In this document: positions 7,044 to 14,513 of the stretch, piece after piece
How positions within the stretch are numbered: the first letter of the stretch is position 1
Layout of the letters: each line of letters starts with the position of its first letter
DNA from: SG8-39 sp041558415
Lineage (GTDB): Bacteria; Pseudomonadota; Gammaproteobacteria; Burkholderiales; SG8-39
Reading direction: 5' to 3'
Length of the DNA: 30,418 nt
Assembly (NCBI GenBank): GCA_041558415.1
Contig: JBFFEY010000034.1
Span: 1 to 30,418, forward strand
Program-made: the position numbers and the translations under genes
Notes under the pieces: generated by a model
The model's database searches: none
What the model saw: the letters and a program-made list of their open reading frames with translations, nothing else
What the model was told of the DNA's origin: nothing

Positions 7044-7936
7044 ATCTTCCTCGCCTTGATCGGCGCGAACAGGCCCTCGGGCCGGAACACCAGCACCGTT
7101 GCCATCACCGCGTAGATGACGAACAGCTCGAACTGCGGGAACTTGTGTACGGCGAGGGCGCGCACGATGCCGACCGCGAGCGCGCCGATCATGGCACCGG
7201 GCACGCTGCCCATGCCGCCGATCACCACCACGGCGAACGACAGCACGATGACGTCGATGCCGAAGCCGGGCGCCACCGACACGGTCGGCGCGATGTAGGC
7301 GCCGCCCAGCGCACCGAACATCGCCCCGAGCGTGAACGTCACGATATAGACGCGCGTCACGTTCAGGCCCATGGTCACCGAGACCTCGCGATCGTAGATC
7401 ACCGCCGAGAGCAGCTTGCCCCAGCGGGTACGCTTGAGCGCGAGCCAGCCGCCGATCGCGATCACCACCGCCAGGCCGATCAGGGTGAGGCCGTAGGCGT
7501 CGCGCGCGATGCCGCCCAGCTCGACCGCGCCGAGCAGCTGCATCGGCTGGAACGCGAAGTAGGGATCGACGCCGAACACGAGCAGGATGACGTCTTCCAG
7601 CACGAGAAAGGTGCCGAAGGTGGCCAGCACGATCAGCACCTCGTCGCGGTGGTACATGAACTGCAGGATGCCGCGCTCGAGGATCAGGCCGAGCACCAGG
7701 CCGACCAGGAGCGCCGAGAAGAAAATGATGATGAAGCCGGCCCAGTCGGGCCAGCCGGCGTTCGCCGCCAGGCCGATGAGGAACGCCGCGGTATACGCGC
7801 CCCAGGCGTAGAAGCTGCCGTGGGTGACGTTCAGGATCTTCATGACCCCGAAAATGATCGTCAGGCCCACCGATACGATGAACAGGTACGACGAGAACAC
7901 CAGCCCGTCGAGCAGAATCGTGAGCGCGGCTTCCAC
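7040..7936 (-). CDS. livH: Liv-type ABC transporter permease (LivH-like)
   Basis: 298 aa. The GTG start at 7936 is chosen because it has GGGGA 8 bases upstream and because LivH proteins begin at this point (EAALTILLDGLVFSSYLF). A longer in-frame extension to 8008 would run into the livK-livH hairpin and encodes non-membrane sequence. Landmarks: VGLTIIFGVMKILNVTHGSFYAWGAY, RTRWGKLLSAVIYDREVSVTMGLN (ATPase coupling loop) and VVVIGGMGSVPGAMIGAL. Eight or so hydrophobic segments are visible. It is the partner of LivM. Confidence 0.93.
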   Translation of the reverse strand: MEAALTILLDGLVFSSYLFIVSVGLTIIFGVMKILNVTHGSFYAWGAYTAAFLIGLAANAGWPDWAGFIIIFFSALLVGLVLGLILERGILQFMYHRDEVLIVLATFGTFLVLEDVILLVFGVDPYFAFQPMQLLGAVELGGIARDAYGLTLIGLAVVIAIGGWLALKRTRWGKLLSAVIYDREVSVTMGLNVTRVYIVTFTLGAMFGALGGAYIAPTVSVAPGFGIDVIVLSFAVVVIGGMGSVPGAMIGALAVGIVRALAVHKFPQFELFVIYAVMATVLVFRPEGLFAPIKARKI

Positions 7937-7993
7937 CCTGTCGTCCCCGTCAGGAAAACTCGGTTGCTTGTTGCGTTGTCGGAAGTGAAGCGG

Positions 7994-8022
7994 CGAGCGG
8001 GGCGGCAAGGCCGCCCCGCTCG
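7994..8022 (-). promoter_or_regulatory. Strong GC hairpin between livK and livH
   Basis: Perfect 13-base arms (7994-8006 and 8010-8022) enclose a 3-base loop, 28 bases after the livK stop codon. There is no T-run on the minus strand after it. It therefore looks like a 3'-end stabiliser or partial terminator, which would give more binding-protein message than permease message, rather than a full intrinsic terminator. Confidence 0.6.
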
Positions 8023-8049
8023 TCCGGGCTGCTCAGCGCAGCGCCAATG

Positions 8050-9360
8050 CTACGAGCACTTGGCGCCCTTCATCCCCCCCTTGATCCAGTCGACGCTGTT
8101 CACGCCCTCGGGCGGATTGACGCACTCGGCCGGGTAGAACTTCACCTTCTCCATCTTCAGCTCGCCGGCCTTGGCGTCCCACTTGGTGATGCCGTAGCCA
8201 TTCTCGGTGATCGCCTGGTGCCCGTTGCCGAGCGCCATCTTGACGGTCGTCGAGAACGACTCGAACTCCGCGCCCGCGAGCGCGTCGATCACCTGGTCCT
8301 GCGTCGGGAAGCCGCCGGCCTTCTTCGCCGCGGTGTCGTAGGCGTACTTCACCGCGAGCACCGCCTGCGCGTACTGGTAGGCCGGTCCGGGCGGGAAGGT
8401 GCCGTAGCCGTAGCGTTCCTGGTAGGCCTTGATGAGCCACTTGTTGAGCTCGCTCGGGCGGTCGCGCACGATCGCGCCGTACGGTCCGCGCGCGCCGAGA
8501 ATGACGCCATCGGGCATGCGCTTGTTCAGCCGGTAGGCCGACGTCTCGCCGACCGTGAAGATCACCTTCTTCTTCTTGAACAGGCCGCGCGTCTGCCCCT
8601 GAAAAATGAAGCTCTCCAGGTCGCCGTCCCAGAAGCTGGTGTGGATCAGATCGGCCTTGTCGAGCAGCAGCGCCGAGATTTCGGTGGAGTACTGGCCCTG
8701 GAAGATCTTCGGCCACTGCAGCTTGGCGGACCCCTTGGCCTTGGTGATGAGCTGCATCGTCGCGTCGAAGTCGCGCCAGGAATCCTGACCCCAGGCGTAG
8801 TTCTGGTTGATCGCGCTGTAGCTCTTGACCTTCGGGAAGTTCTCCTTGACGTAGTAGGCCGCGGCGACGTTGTCCGAGGTGGCGTGGCTCATCGTGCGGA
8901 ACACGTAGCGCACGTTCTTGTTCTCCTCGAAGATGCGCGGCGTGCCGCAGACGGCGAACACCGTGAGCTTCTTCAGCTCCTCGGCCACGGGCGTGAGCGC
9001 GGCGCAGGTGCCGCTCGAGATGTAGCCCAGCGCCACGTCGACGCCGCGCTTCTCGACCATGTTGCGGTACTCGGCGACCTGCTTGGTGTTGCCGCCCGCC
9101 TCGTCGATGAACTCGACCTCGATCTGCCGCCCGGCAAGGCCCTTGCTGTTGTACGGTGCCGGCAGCTGGCCCTTGTTAATCGCCTCGATGACCACCTCGG
9201 CGCCGTTACGCGACGGCACGCCAAAGGGGCCGGCGGCCGGTCCCGACAGGAACGCCACCACGCTCATTTTCACCGGATTGTCCTGCGCGACCGCCATGCT
9301 CGCCGGCGCGAGCGCAGCCGCTACCCCGGCCGCAATCGCGGCCATCTTGAATTGCTTCAT
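8050..9360 (-). CDS. livK: Periplasmic substrate-binding protein of the Liv-type transporter (LivK-like)
   Basis: 436 aa. It begins with a Sec signal peptide (MKQFKMAAIAAGVAAALAP, cleavage near AVAQ-DN) and is followed by a type I periplasmic-binding-protein fold (Peripla_BP_6). Landmarks: MSVVAFLSGPAAGPFG, GRQIEVEFIDEAGGNTKQ, VDVALGYISSGTCAAL and FRTMSHATSDNVAAAYYV. The start is fixed by a very strong Shine-Dalgarno (GAGGAGGAGGGA) directly upstream. There is no lipobox, so it is soluble in the periplasm. At 436 residues it is longer than classic leucine-binding LivK and closer to the many homologues serving aromatic, alicyclic or urea-type substrates. It is first in the transporter operon and divergent from the catabolic genes, which suggests that the ligand is the acid the catabolic enzymes degrade. 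Confidence 0.92.
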   Translation of the reverse strand: MKQFKMAAIAAGVAAALAPASMAVAQDNPVKMSVVAFLSGPAAGPFGVPSRNGAEVVIEAINKGQLPAPYNSKGLAGRQIEVEFIDEAGGNTKQVAEYRNMVEKRGVDVALGYISSGTCAALTPVAEELKKLTVFAVCGTPRIFEENKNVRYVFRTMSHATSDNVAAAYYVKENFPKVKSYSAINQNYAWGQDSWRDFDATMQLITKAKGSAKLQWPKIFQGQYSTEISALLLDKADLIHTSFWDGDLESFIFQGQTRGLFKKKKVIFTVGETSAYRLNKRMPDGVILGARGPYGAIVRDRPSELNKWLIKAYQERYGYGTFPPGPAYQYAQAVLAVKYAYDTAAKKAGGFPTQDQVIDALAGAEFESFSTTVKMALGNGHQAITENGYGITKWDAKAGELKMEKVKFYPAECVNPPEGVNSVDWIKGGMKGAKCS

Positions 9361-9390
9361 GATCCCTCCTCCTCTAGGTGAGACTGGGCG

Positions 9391-9419
9391 ATGTTGCAGC
9401 AGTCCCGTAACCCGGTCAA
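9391..9419 (-). promoter_or_regulatory. Candidate sigma-70 promoter for the livK operon
   Basis: On the minus strand, TTGACC (9414-9419) and CAACAT (9391-9396) are separated by 17 bases, and the -10 is 30 bases upstream of the livK ATG. The -35 is close to consensus and the -10 is weak, as expected for a regulated promoter. A TTATCCACA repeat copy begins 2 bases beyond the -35. Confidence 0.5.
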
Positions 9420-9421
9420 GT

Positions 9422-9443
9422 TTATCCACAGGAGCCTGAGCCC
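9422..9443 (+). repeat. TTATCCACA plus degenerate palindrome, copy D
   Basis: TTATCCACA is followed by GGAGCCTGAGCCC, a variant of the GGGGTCTGACCCC palindrome seen near 3.75 kb. It is in the same orientation as copy E at 9561 and immediately upstream of the livK promoter. Confidence 0.75.
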
Positions 9444-9480
9444 GGTAATCGCGCCTGCATGTAGAGCAAACGCCCTTTTG

Positions 9481-9535
9481 TCTCGTGATTTTGGCGATTG
9501 TGGAAAAAGCGCCCACAATCGCCAAAATCACGAGA
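9481..9535. repeat. Long perfect hairpin between livK and the catabolic operon
   Basis: Arms of 23 bases at 9481-9503 and 9513-9535 are perfect inverted copies around a 9-base loop (AAAAAGCGC). The left arm starts TCTCGTGATTTTGGCGATT. The element is flanked on both sides by directly repeated TTATCCACA copies. No T-run follows. It resembles REP/BIME-type or mobile hairpin elements; no transposase is present in the window. Confidence 0.85.
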
Positions 9536-9560
9536 TCGGATTGTCGATCACGAGCGATAG

Positions 9561-9582
9561 TTATCCACAGGGGCCTGGCCCC
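9561..9582 (+). repeat. TTATCCACA plus GGGGCCTGGCCCC palindrome, copy E
   Basis: Direct repeat of the 9422 copy, with a better-paired palindrome. It ends at the base immediately before an ATG (9583), so it supplies the upstream sequence of the next gene and leaves it no conventional Shine-Dalgarno except the G-rich palindrome itself. Confidence 0.8.
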
Positions 9583-10242
9583 ATGAATGTCATGCAAGGT
9601 CTCTTATCCGTCTGGAACGACATCGACGCCGAGGACGAAGACGCGTTCAACGCCTGGTACCACGAGGAGCACCTGGGCGAGCGCCTCGCCATGCCCGGCA
9701 TCCACACGGCGCGGCGCTATCGCAGCCTCGACCGCCCGCGCGGCTACGCCGCGCTGTACGACACCGACGGGCTCGAGCCGCTGCGCTCGCCGGCCTACCT
9801 CAAGCTGCTCGCCAATCCGACGCCGCGCACGCAGGCGATCATGCCGCGCTTTCGCAACATGGTGCGCGCGGCGTGCGAGATCCATGCCGACCACGGCGAT
9901 GCAGCGAAGAGAAACGAGGCCGGCGCGGTGCTCGCCGTGCTCGAGCTGCCCGGCGGCGTCGATCCGGCGCAGCGCAAGGCGCTCGAAGCGAAGAGCGCGC
10001 CGCTGCTCGCCGCCGGCAGCGTGCAGCGCCTGCGGCTGGCGGTGCCCGACGAAAAGGCCACCCGCGTGCCGAACCCGGAAGCGAAGCTGCGCGCAAAGCC
10101 GGACGCGATTCCCGCGCCCTTCCTGCTGATCGACGGCGCCGCCGAGGATGCGGTGCGTGCCGCCGCGGCGACGCTGGGCGCGGCGCTCGGCGCGCCCGGC
10201 CCGGCACGGCTCTACGCCCTCATCGAGGCACGCAGCAAGTAG
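9583..10242 (+). CDS. DUF4286/EthD-like dimeric alpha-beta barrel protein
   Basis: 219 aa if started at ATG 9583, 216 aa from ATG 9592 (MQGLLSVWNDID). Either is possible, and the G-rich repeat upstream could act as ribosome-binding site. The N-terminal half shows FNAWYHEEHLGERLAMPGIH and a Tyr-rich strand (GYAALYDTDGLEPLRSPAY). This pattern belongs to small ferredoxin-like (dimeric alpha/beta barrel) proteins annotated as DUF4286 or EthD-like, often found in catabolic operons of aromatic and cyclic compounds. The C-terminal half (about 120-219) looks like a second, more diverged copy of the same fold. No catalytic residues can be assigned. It is the first gene of the plus-strand catabolic operon; a ligand-binding or accessory role is likely. 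Confidence 0.75.
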   Translation: MNVMQGLLSVWNDIDAEDEDAFNAWYHEEHLGERLAMPGIHTARRYRSLDRPRGYAALYDTDGLEPLRSPAYLKLLANPTPRTQAIMPRFRNMVRAACEIHADHGDAAKRNEAGAVLAVLELPGGVDPAQRKALEAKSAPLLAAGSVQRLRLAVPDEKATRVPNPEAKLRAKPDAIPAPFLLIDGAAEDAVRAAAATLGAALGAPGPARLYALIEARSK

Positions 10243-10334
10243 TCGCGGCGCGCGAACCCGCGCGCGGCCTGCATTCATTTCGCCCGGCGCCGGCGCTAAG
10301 ATCGACGCCAGAGCCCACCCGGAGGAGGCCCGCT

Positions 10335-11114
10335 GTGCGCTTCGAGACCATCCTGTACGAGGAAGACGGCCCGATCGGCTGGCTGACCCTGAACCGTCCC
10401 GAGGACGGCAACATGTTCACGCCGCAGATGTGCCACGAGATCCGCGACTGCGTGAACGAAATCCGGCGCGAGACGCGCACCCGCGTGCTGGTGCTCACCG
10501 GCGCCGGCGACAAGTTCTTCTGCATCGGCGGCCGAAAGGAAGGCATGGAGGACACGTTGCTCTACGCCGGCGTGCTGCCGACCCTCGAGATGTACGAGTC
10601 GATCGACCGCCTGCAGAAACCCGTCATCGCCTCGGTGAACGGCTACGCCGTGGGCGGCGGCAACGTGCTGCAGGTCGTGTGCGACCTCACCATCGCCAAG
10701 GAAAGCGCCGTGTTCCGCCAGGTCGGCCCGATGATGGGCAGCTTCGACGCCGGCTTCGGCACCTGGTACCTGGAAGACCTGGTCGGCAAGAAGAAGGCCA
10801 AGGAGATGTGGATGCTCAACCCGCGCCTCTCGGCGCGGGAAGCGCTCGCCATCGGCCTCGTCAACCGCGTCGTGCCCGACGATGCGCTGCGCGAGGAGAC
10901 GCGCAAGATGGCGCTCGAGCTCGCCGAGCGCGGCGCCTTCGCCCTGGCTTCCATCAAGGGCGCCTTCAACGCGCGCCACGGCGGCGTCGGCGGCCTGGCG
11001 CGCATGGCGCACGACCTGCTGCTGCGCGGTTACCTCGAGAGCGAGGAGTCGCAGGAGCTGGGCGAGGCGTTCCGCGCCAAGCGCAAGCCGGATGCGGGGA
11101 AGTTCGGGCGGTAA
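10335..11114 (+). CDS. BadI/MenB-type crotonase, probable ring-cleaving acyl-CoA hydrolase
   Basis: 259 aa from a GTG start with GGAGGAGG 6 bases upstream. It is a crotonase fold with oxyanion-hole segments at FFCIGGRK (61-68) and NGYAVGGGN (102-110). CDLTIAKESAVFRQVG and MGSFDAGFGTWYLEDLVG (134-151) follow, then KKKAKEMW. The GSFD and KKAKE(M/I)W blocks place it with MenB (naphthoate synthase) and BadI (2-ketocyclohexanecarboxyl-CoA hydrolase) rather than with ordinary enoyl-CoA hydratases. No other menaquinone gene is nearby. The neighbours are instead the four enzymes that precede BadI in cyclohexanecarboxylate degradation, so hydrolytic opening of a beta-keto ring thioester is the favoured role. 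The Lys of MenB GPK is Met here (GPMMG). Substrate ring not determined. Confidence 0.8.
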   Translation: MRFETILYEEDGPIGWLTLNRPEDGNMFTPQMCHEIRDCVNEIRRETRTRVLVLTGAGDKFFCIGGRKEGMEDTLLYAGVLPTLEMYESIDRLQKPVIASVNGYAVGGGNVLQVVCDLTIAKESAVFRQVGPMMGSFDAGFGTWYLEDLVGKKKAKEMWMLNPRLSAREALAIGLVNRVVPDDALREETRKMALELAERGAFALASIKGAFNARHGGVGGLARMAHDLLLRGYLESEESQELGEAFRAKRKPDAGKFGR

Positions 11115-11176
11115 GGAACGACGCCGAAACAGCGACGCGATTGATGAAACGCGCAGGCACAGGTGAGAAAAATCAA

Positions 11177-11249
11177 TCTCCCGACTTTGTGCATTCTCGC
11201 CATCGCATGACTGTGTGCACCGCCGGCGAGAATGCACAAAGTCGGGAGA
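11177..11249. repeat. Long perfect hairpin between the BadI-like and ligase genes
   Basis: Arms of 25 bases at 11177-11201 and 11225-11249 are perfect inverted copies around a 23-base loop. The left arm begins TCTCCCGACTTTGTGCATT. Aligned ungapped with the arm of the 9481 hairpin, 15 of 23 bases agree (TCTC, GA, TTTG, ATT shared). No T-run follows. The surrounding 200-base gap holds no gene that I can support. Confidence 0.85.
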
Positions 11250-11315
11250 CCAATGGGCCTACGATCGACCGCCGAGCTTCGATATGAGCGCGATCGCTCT
11301 CCGAATGCCTGATTC

Positions 11316-12995
11316 GTGCCGACCGTGAACACCCTCCTCACCCTGCTCAACCCGCGCGAGGCCGAACGCCACTACGCCTGCGGCGCCTGGCGCGCCGACA
11401 CCTTCTACTCGCTGCTCGCGCGCCACGCCGCCGAGCGCCCCGACGCGCCCGCCCTGCGCGACGCGCGGCTGCGACTTTCCTGGCGCGCGCTGCTCGAGTG
11501 GGTCGATGCCGTTGCGGAAAACCTGCATCGCGCGGGCGTCAAGCGCGGCGAGCGCGTCGCCGTGTGGCTGCCGTCGCGCTGCGAGAGCGTGGTGACGCTC
11601 ATCGCCTGCGCGCGCAACGGCTACGTCTGCAATCCGTCGCTGCACCAGAACTACACGGTGGCCGAGATCGTGCAGCTGCTCGAGCGCACGCGCGCGGCGG
11701 CGCTCGTCATGCAGCCGGGCTACGGCGCCGACGCGGCAAAGGCGGACATCGTCGCCGCGGCGCAGGCGCTCGGCCACGTCAAGGCGATCTACGCGGCGCC
11801 CAGCGCGCAGGGCGGCGATGCGCGCACGCGGCCGTTCCCGGCGCGCGCGGCGGGCCTCGCGCCTTCGCAGCCGCCGCTCGACGATCCGGACAAGATCATC
11901 TACCTCGCCTTCACTTCGGGCACCACCGGGGTGCCGAAGGGCGTCATGCACAGCGACAACACGCTGCTCGCCAACGGCCGCGCCATGGTCGAGGACTGGC
12001 ATCACGATTCATCGACCGTGCTGCTGAGCCTCTCGCCGATGAGCCACCACATCGGCACGGTGGCGGTGGAGCAGATGCTGGCGGCCGGCTTCGAGCTGGT
12101 GGTGAACGACCCGCCCGCCGGGCTCGCGCCGCTCGACTGGGCGATCGAGGCCGGCGCCACCTACGTCATGGGCGTGCCGACGCACGCCATCGACCTGCTG
12201 GCGGAGGCCAGGCGCCGCGGCGCGCAAAAGCTCGGCGCGGTAAGGCTCTTCTACATGGCGGGCGCGCCGATCCCGCGCGAGGTGGCGCAGGCCTTCCTCG
12301 ACATGGGCGTCACGCCGCAGAACATCTACGGCATGACCGAGAACGGCTCGCACCAGTACACGCTGCCGACGGACGACGCGCAGACCATCGTCGAGACCTG
12401 CGGGCGCGCCTGCCACGGCTACGAGACGCGGATTTTCGACGCCGAGAACCCGGACCGCGAGGCGCCGGCGGGCGCAGTGGGCGAGATCGGCACGCGCGGC
12501 GCGCTCTTGATGCTCGGCTACTTCGACAACCAGCTCACCACCGAGGCCTCGTTCAACGCCGGCGGCTGGTTCCTCTCGGGCGACCTCGGCACGCTCGACG
12601 AACGCGGCTGCCTGCGCATCATGGGCCGCAAGAAGGACCTCATCATCCGCGGCGGGCACAACATCCACCCGGCACGCATCGAGGATCTCGCGCACCGCCA
12701 CCCGGCGGTGCAGAAGGCGGCGGCCTTCGGCGTGCCGGACGCGCGCCTCGGCGAGAAGGCCTGCCTCGCGGTGATCCTGCGCGAAGGCGAGCGCGTCACG
12801 GGCGAAGCGATGCTCGAACACCTGCACGCGGCCGGCCTTTCCAAGTACGACATGCCGGAATTCTTTCTCGCCCTGGACGCCTTCCCGCTCACCGCGAGCG
12901 GCAAGATCCTCAAACGCGAGCTGCAGGAATGGGCAAAGCAGGGGCGCATCGCAGCGCAGCCGGTGCGCTGGCGCGAGCCCGCAAAGGAGACATGA
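11316..12995 (+). CDS. Acyl-CoA synthetase (AMP-binding), candidate alicyclic-acid CoA ligase
   Basis: 559 aa. It activates a carboxylic acid through an acyl-adenylate to its CoA thioester. Seen: P-loop-like AFTSGTTGVPKG (198-209), YGMTENG (338-344), SGDLGTLDERGCLRIMGRKKD (421-441), RGGHNIHPARIED (445-457) and the catalytic Lys530 in TASGKILKREL. The domain order is standard for the class I ANL superfamily. The start is uncertain: GTG at 11316 or GTG at 11325 (VNTLL), both with weak ribosome-binding sites. The stop is 1 base before the hydratase ATG. In context it matches AliA, the cyclohexanecarboxylate-CoA ligase step. The sequence alone does not fix the acid; a benzoate, cyclohexene- or medium-chain acid is also possible. 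Confidence 0.9.
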   Translation: MPTVNTLLTLLNPREAERHYACGAWRADTFYSLLARHAAERPDAPALRDARLRLSWRALLEWVDAVAENLHRAGVKRGERVAVWLPSRCESVVTLIACARNGYVCNPSLHQNYTVAEIVQLLERTRAAALVMQPGYGADAAKADIVAAAQALGHVKAIYAAPSAQGGDARTRPFPARAAGLAPSQPPLDDPDKIIYLAFTSGTTGVPKGVMHSDNTLLANGRAMVEDWHHDSSTVLLSLSPMSHHIGTVAVEQMLAAGFELVVNDPPAGLAPLDWAIEAGATYVMGVPTHAIDLLAEARRRGAQKLGAVRLFYMAGAPIPREVAQAFLDMGVTPQNIYGMTENGSHQYTLPTDDAQTIVETCGRACHGYETRIFDAENPDREAPAGAVGEIGTRGALLMLGYFDNQLTTEASFNAGGWFLSGDLGTLDERGCLRIMGRKKDLIIRGGHNIHPARIEDLAHRHPAVQKAAAFGVPDARLGEKACLAVILREGERVTGEAMLEHLHAAGLSKYDMPEFFLALDAFPLTASGKILKRELQEWAKQGRIAAQPVRWREPAKET

Positions 12996-12996
12996 G

Positions 12997-13773
12997 ATGG
13001 CCATCAAGCTGACCCGGGTCGAGGAATTCGCCCTCATCCGCCTGAACCGCCCCAAGGCGCTGAACGCGCTGTCGTTCGCGCTGGTGCGCGACCTGGCGCG
13101 CGCCTTCGACGAGGTCGCGGCGAGCGACGCGCGCGCGCTGATCATCACCGGCGCGGGCGAGAAGGCGTTCTGCGCCGGCGCCGACATCGCCGAGCTCGGC
13201 GGGCGCACGCTGATGGAGCAGAAGCGCGGCGCCGAGCTCGGCCAGGCGACCTTCGCCATGCTCGACCGCCTGCCGATGCCCTCGCTGGCCATCGTCAACG
13301 GCTACGCTTTCGGCGGCGGGCTGGAGCTGGCGCTCGCCTGCACCTTCCGCCTGGTGACGCCGAACGCCAAGCTCGGCACGCCGGAGATCAAGCTCGGCCT
13401 GCTGCCGGGCTACGGCGGCACGCAGCGCCTGCCGCGCATCGTCGGCGAGGCACGCGCGCTCGAGATGGTGCTCACCGGCAAGAGCGTCGATGCGCAGCTC
13501 GCGCTCGCCTGGGGGCTCGCCAGCCGCATCGTCGAGGGCGACGAGAAAGCGGTGCTCGGGGAGGCGCTGGCCTTCGCGCGCGAATTCTCCGGCTACAGCC
13601 TGCCGGTGCTGTCGCTCGCGCGCGAGGCGGTGCGCCGCGCGCTCGACACGCCGCTGCACGAGGGGCTGAAGATCGAGGCCGATTTGTCCACGCTCGCGTT
13701 CAACACCGAGGACGCCGCCGAGGGCACCGCGGCCTTCCTCGAAAAGCGCAAGCCGAAGTTCAAGGACCGCTGA
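12997..13773 (+). CDS. Enoyl-CoA hydratase, BadK-like
   Basis: 258 aa canonical crotonase. Both catalytic glutamates are present: E110 in FGGGLELALAC and E130 in GTPEIKLGLLPGYGGTQRL. Oxyanion-hole segments are AFCAGADIAEL (57-67) and NGYAFGGG. A strong Shine-Dalgarno (AAAGGAGA) lies inside the end of the ligase gene. It adds water across a 2,3-enoyl-CoA. In the proposed pathway it hydrates the cyclic 1-ene-1-carboxyl-CoA to a 2-hydroxy ring thioester. Its C-terminus AFLEKRKPKFKDR is standard for the family. Its stop overlaps the SDR start by one base (TGATG). Confidence 0.92.
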   Translation: MAIKLTRVEEFALIRLNRPKALNALSFALVRDLARAFDEVAASDARALIITGAGEKAFCAGADIAELGGRTLMEQKRGAELGQATFAMLDRLPMPSLAIVNGYAFGGGLELALACTFRLVTPNAKLGTPEIKLGLLPGYGGTQRLPRIVGEARALEMVLTGKSVDAQLALAWGLASRIVEGDEKAVLGEALAFAREFSGYSLPVLSLAREAVRRALDTPLHEGLKIEADLSTLAFNTEDAAEGTAAFLEKRKPKFKDR

Positions 13774-14513
13774 TGGCAAGTGGTCTGGTGATCGCCGTCA
13801 CCGGCGCGAGCCGCGGCATCGGCGCGGCGATCGCGCTCGAGCTCGCGCGCCGCGGCCACCGCGTCGGCTGCCTGACGCGCAAGGGCCGCGGCATCGAGCG
13901 CGAGGGCATCGAGCCCGCGCTCGCCGCGCGCATGATCGCGGTGACCTGCGACGTCGAAGACGAAGCCTCGGTGAAGCGCGCCTTCGCGCGGCTCGCCGAG
14001 CAGGCCGGACAGATCGACGGCCTGGTGAACAACGCCGGCCTGCACCTCGACGGCAAATCCGCCGAGCTGCCGACCGCGACCTACGAGAGAATCATGAACG
14101 TCAACGCCCGCTCGGTGTTCGTCTGCGCGCGCGAGGCCTACCCGCACCTCGAGGCGCGCGGCGGCACGATCGTCAACATCGGCTCGTTCTTCGACAAGAT
14201 GGGCGTGAAGCGCAACCTCGCCTACTGCGCCTCGAAGGCCGCGGTCGGCGCGATCACGCGCTGCCTGGCGGTGGAATGGGCGCCGAAGAAGATCCGCGTG
14301 CTCGACGTCGCGCCGGGCTACATCGCCACCGAGCTCAATGCCGAGCAGATGAGGGGGCCGCTCGCCGAGTTCCTGCGCCAGCGGGTGCCGGTCGGCGGGC
14401 CGGGCAGCGCCGAGGAGGTGGCGCGGCTGGTGGCGGCGCTGTTCGAGGAGGACCTGCCCTTCCTCACCGGCGAGACGATCTACATCGACGGCGCACAGGG
14501 GATGGCACACTGA
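13773..14513 (+). CDS. SDR-family dehydrogenase, BadH-like
   Basis: 246 aa classical short-chain dehydrogenase/reductase. Cofactor motif TGASRGIG (10-17), NNAG (86-89), catalytic Ser138 (NIGS), and Tyr151 and Lys155 (YCASK). The C-terminal GETIYIDGAQG is typical. The absence of an acidic residue right after the second strand, with CLTRKGRG instead, hints at NADP(H) or mixed specificity. Proposed role: oxidation of the 2-hydroxy ring thioester to the 2-keto thioester, which is the substrate of the BadI-like hydrolase. It is joined by one-base stop/start overlaps to both neighbours, so it is certainly co-transcribed with them. Confidence 0.9.
   Translation: MASGLVIAVTGASRGIGAAIALELARRGHRVGCLTRKGRGIEREGIEPALAARMIAVTCDVEDEASVKRAFARLAEQAGQIDGLVNNAGLHLDGKSAELPTATYERIMNVNARSVFVCAREAYPHLEARGGTIVNIGSFFDKMGVKRNLAYCASKAAVGAITRCLAVEWAPKKIRVLDVAPGYIATELNAEQMRGPLAEFLRQRVPVGGPGSAEEVARLVAALFEEDLPFLTGETIYIDGAQGMAH

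Noticed and set aside
8047..9381. 444-codon plus-strand frame opposite livK
   Set aside because: The livK strand has a strong Shine-Dalgarno, a signal peptide and family motifs. The opposite frame is a compositional shadow.
9481..9535. Intrinsic terminator
   Set aside because: The stem is ideal but no T-run follows on either strand, and it lies in a divergent promoter region where no transcript is expected to end.
3734..9582. Chromosomal or plasmid replication origin suggested by four TTATCCACA DnaA boxes
   Set aside because: All four boxes are parts of a dispersed repeat, there is no AT-rich unwinding region, and no dnaA, dnaN, rep or par gene is nearby.
9422..9582. CRISPR array
   Set aside because: There are only two direct repeat copies, with degenerate ends, and a hairpin between them instead of regularly sized spacers. 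No cas gene is present.
10335..11114. Assignment as menB (naphthoate synthase)
   Set aside because: No menaquinone gene is adjacent, the GPK lysine is changed, and the operon partners match alicyclic-acid degradation; a BadI-like role fits better.
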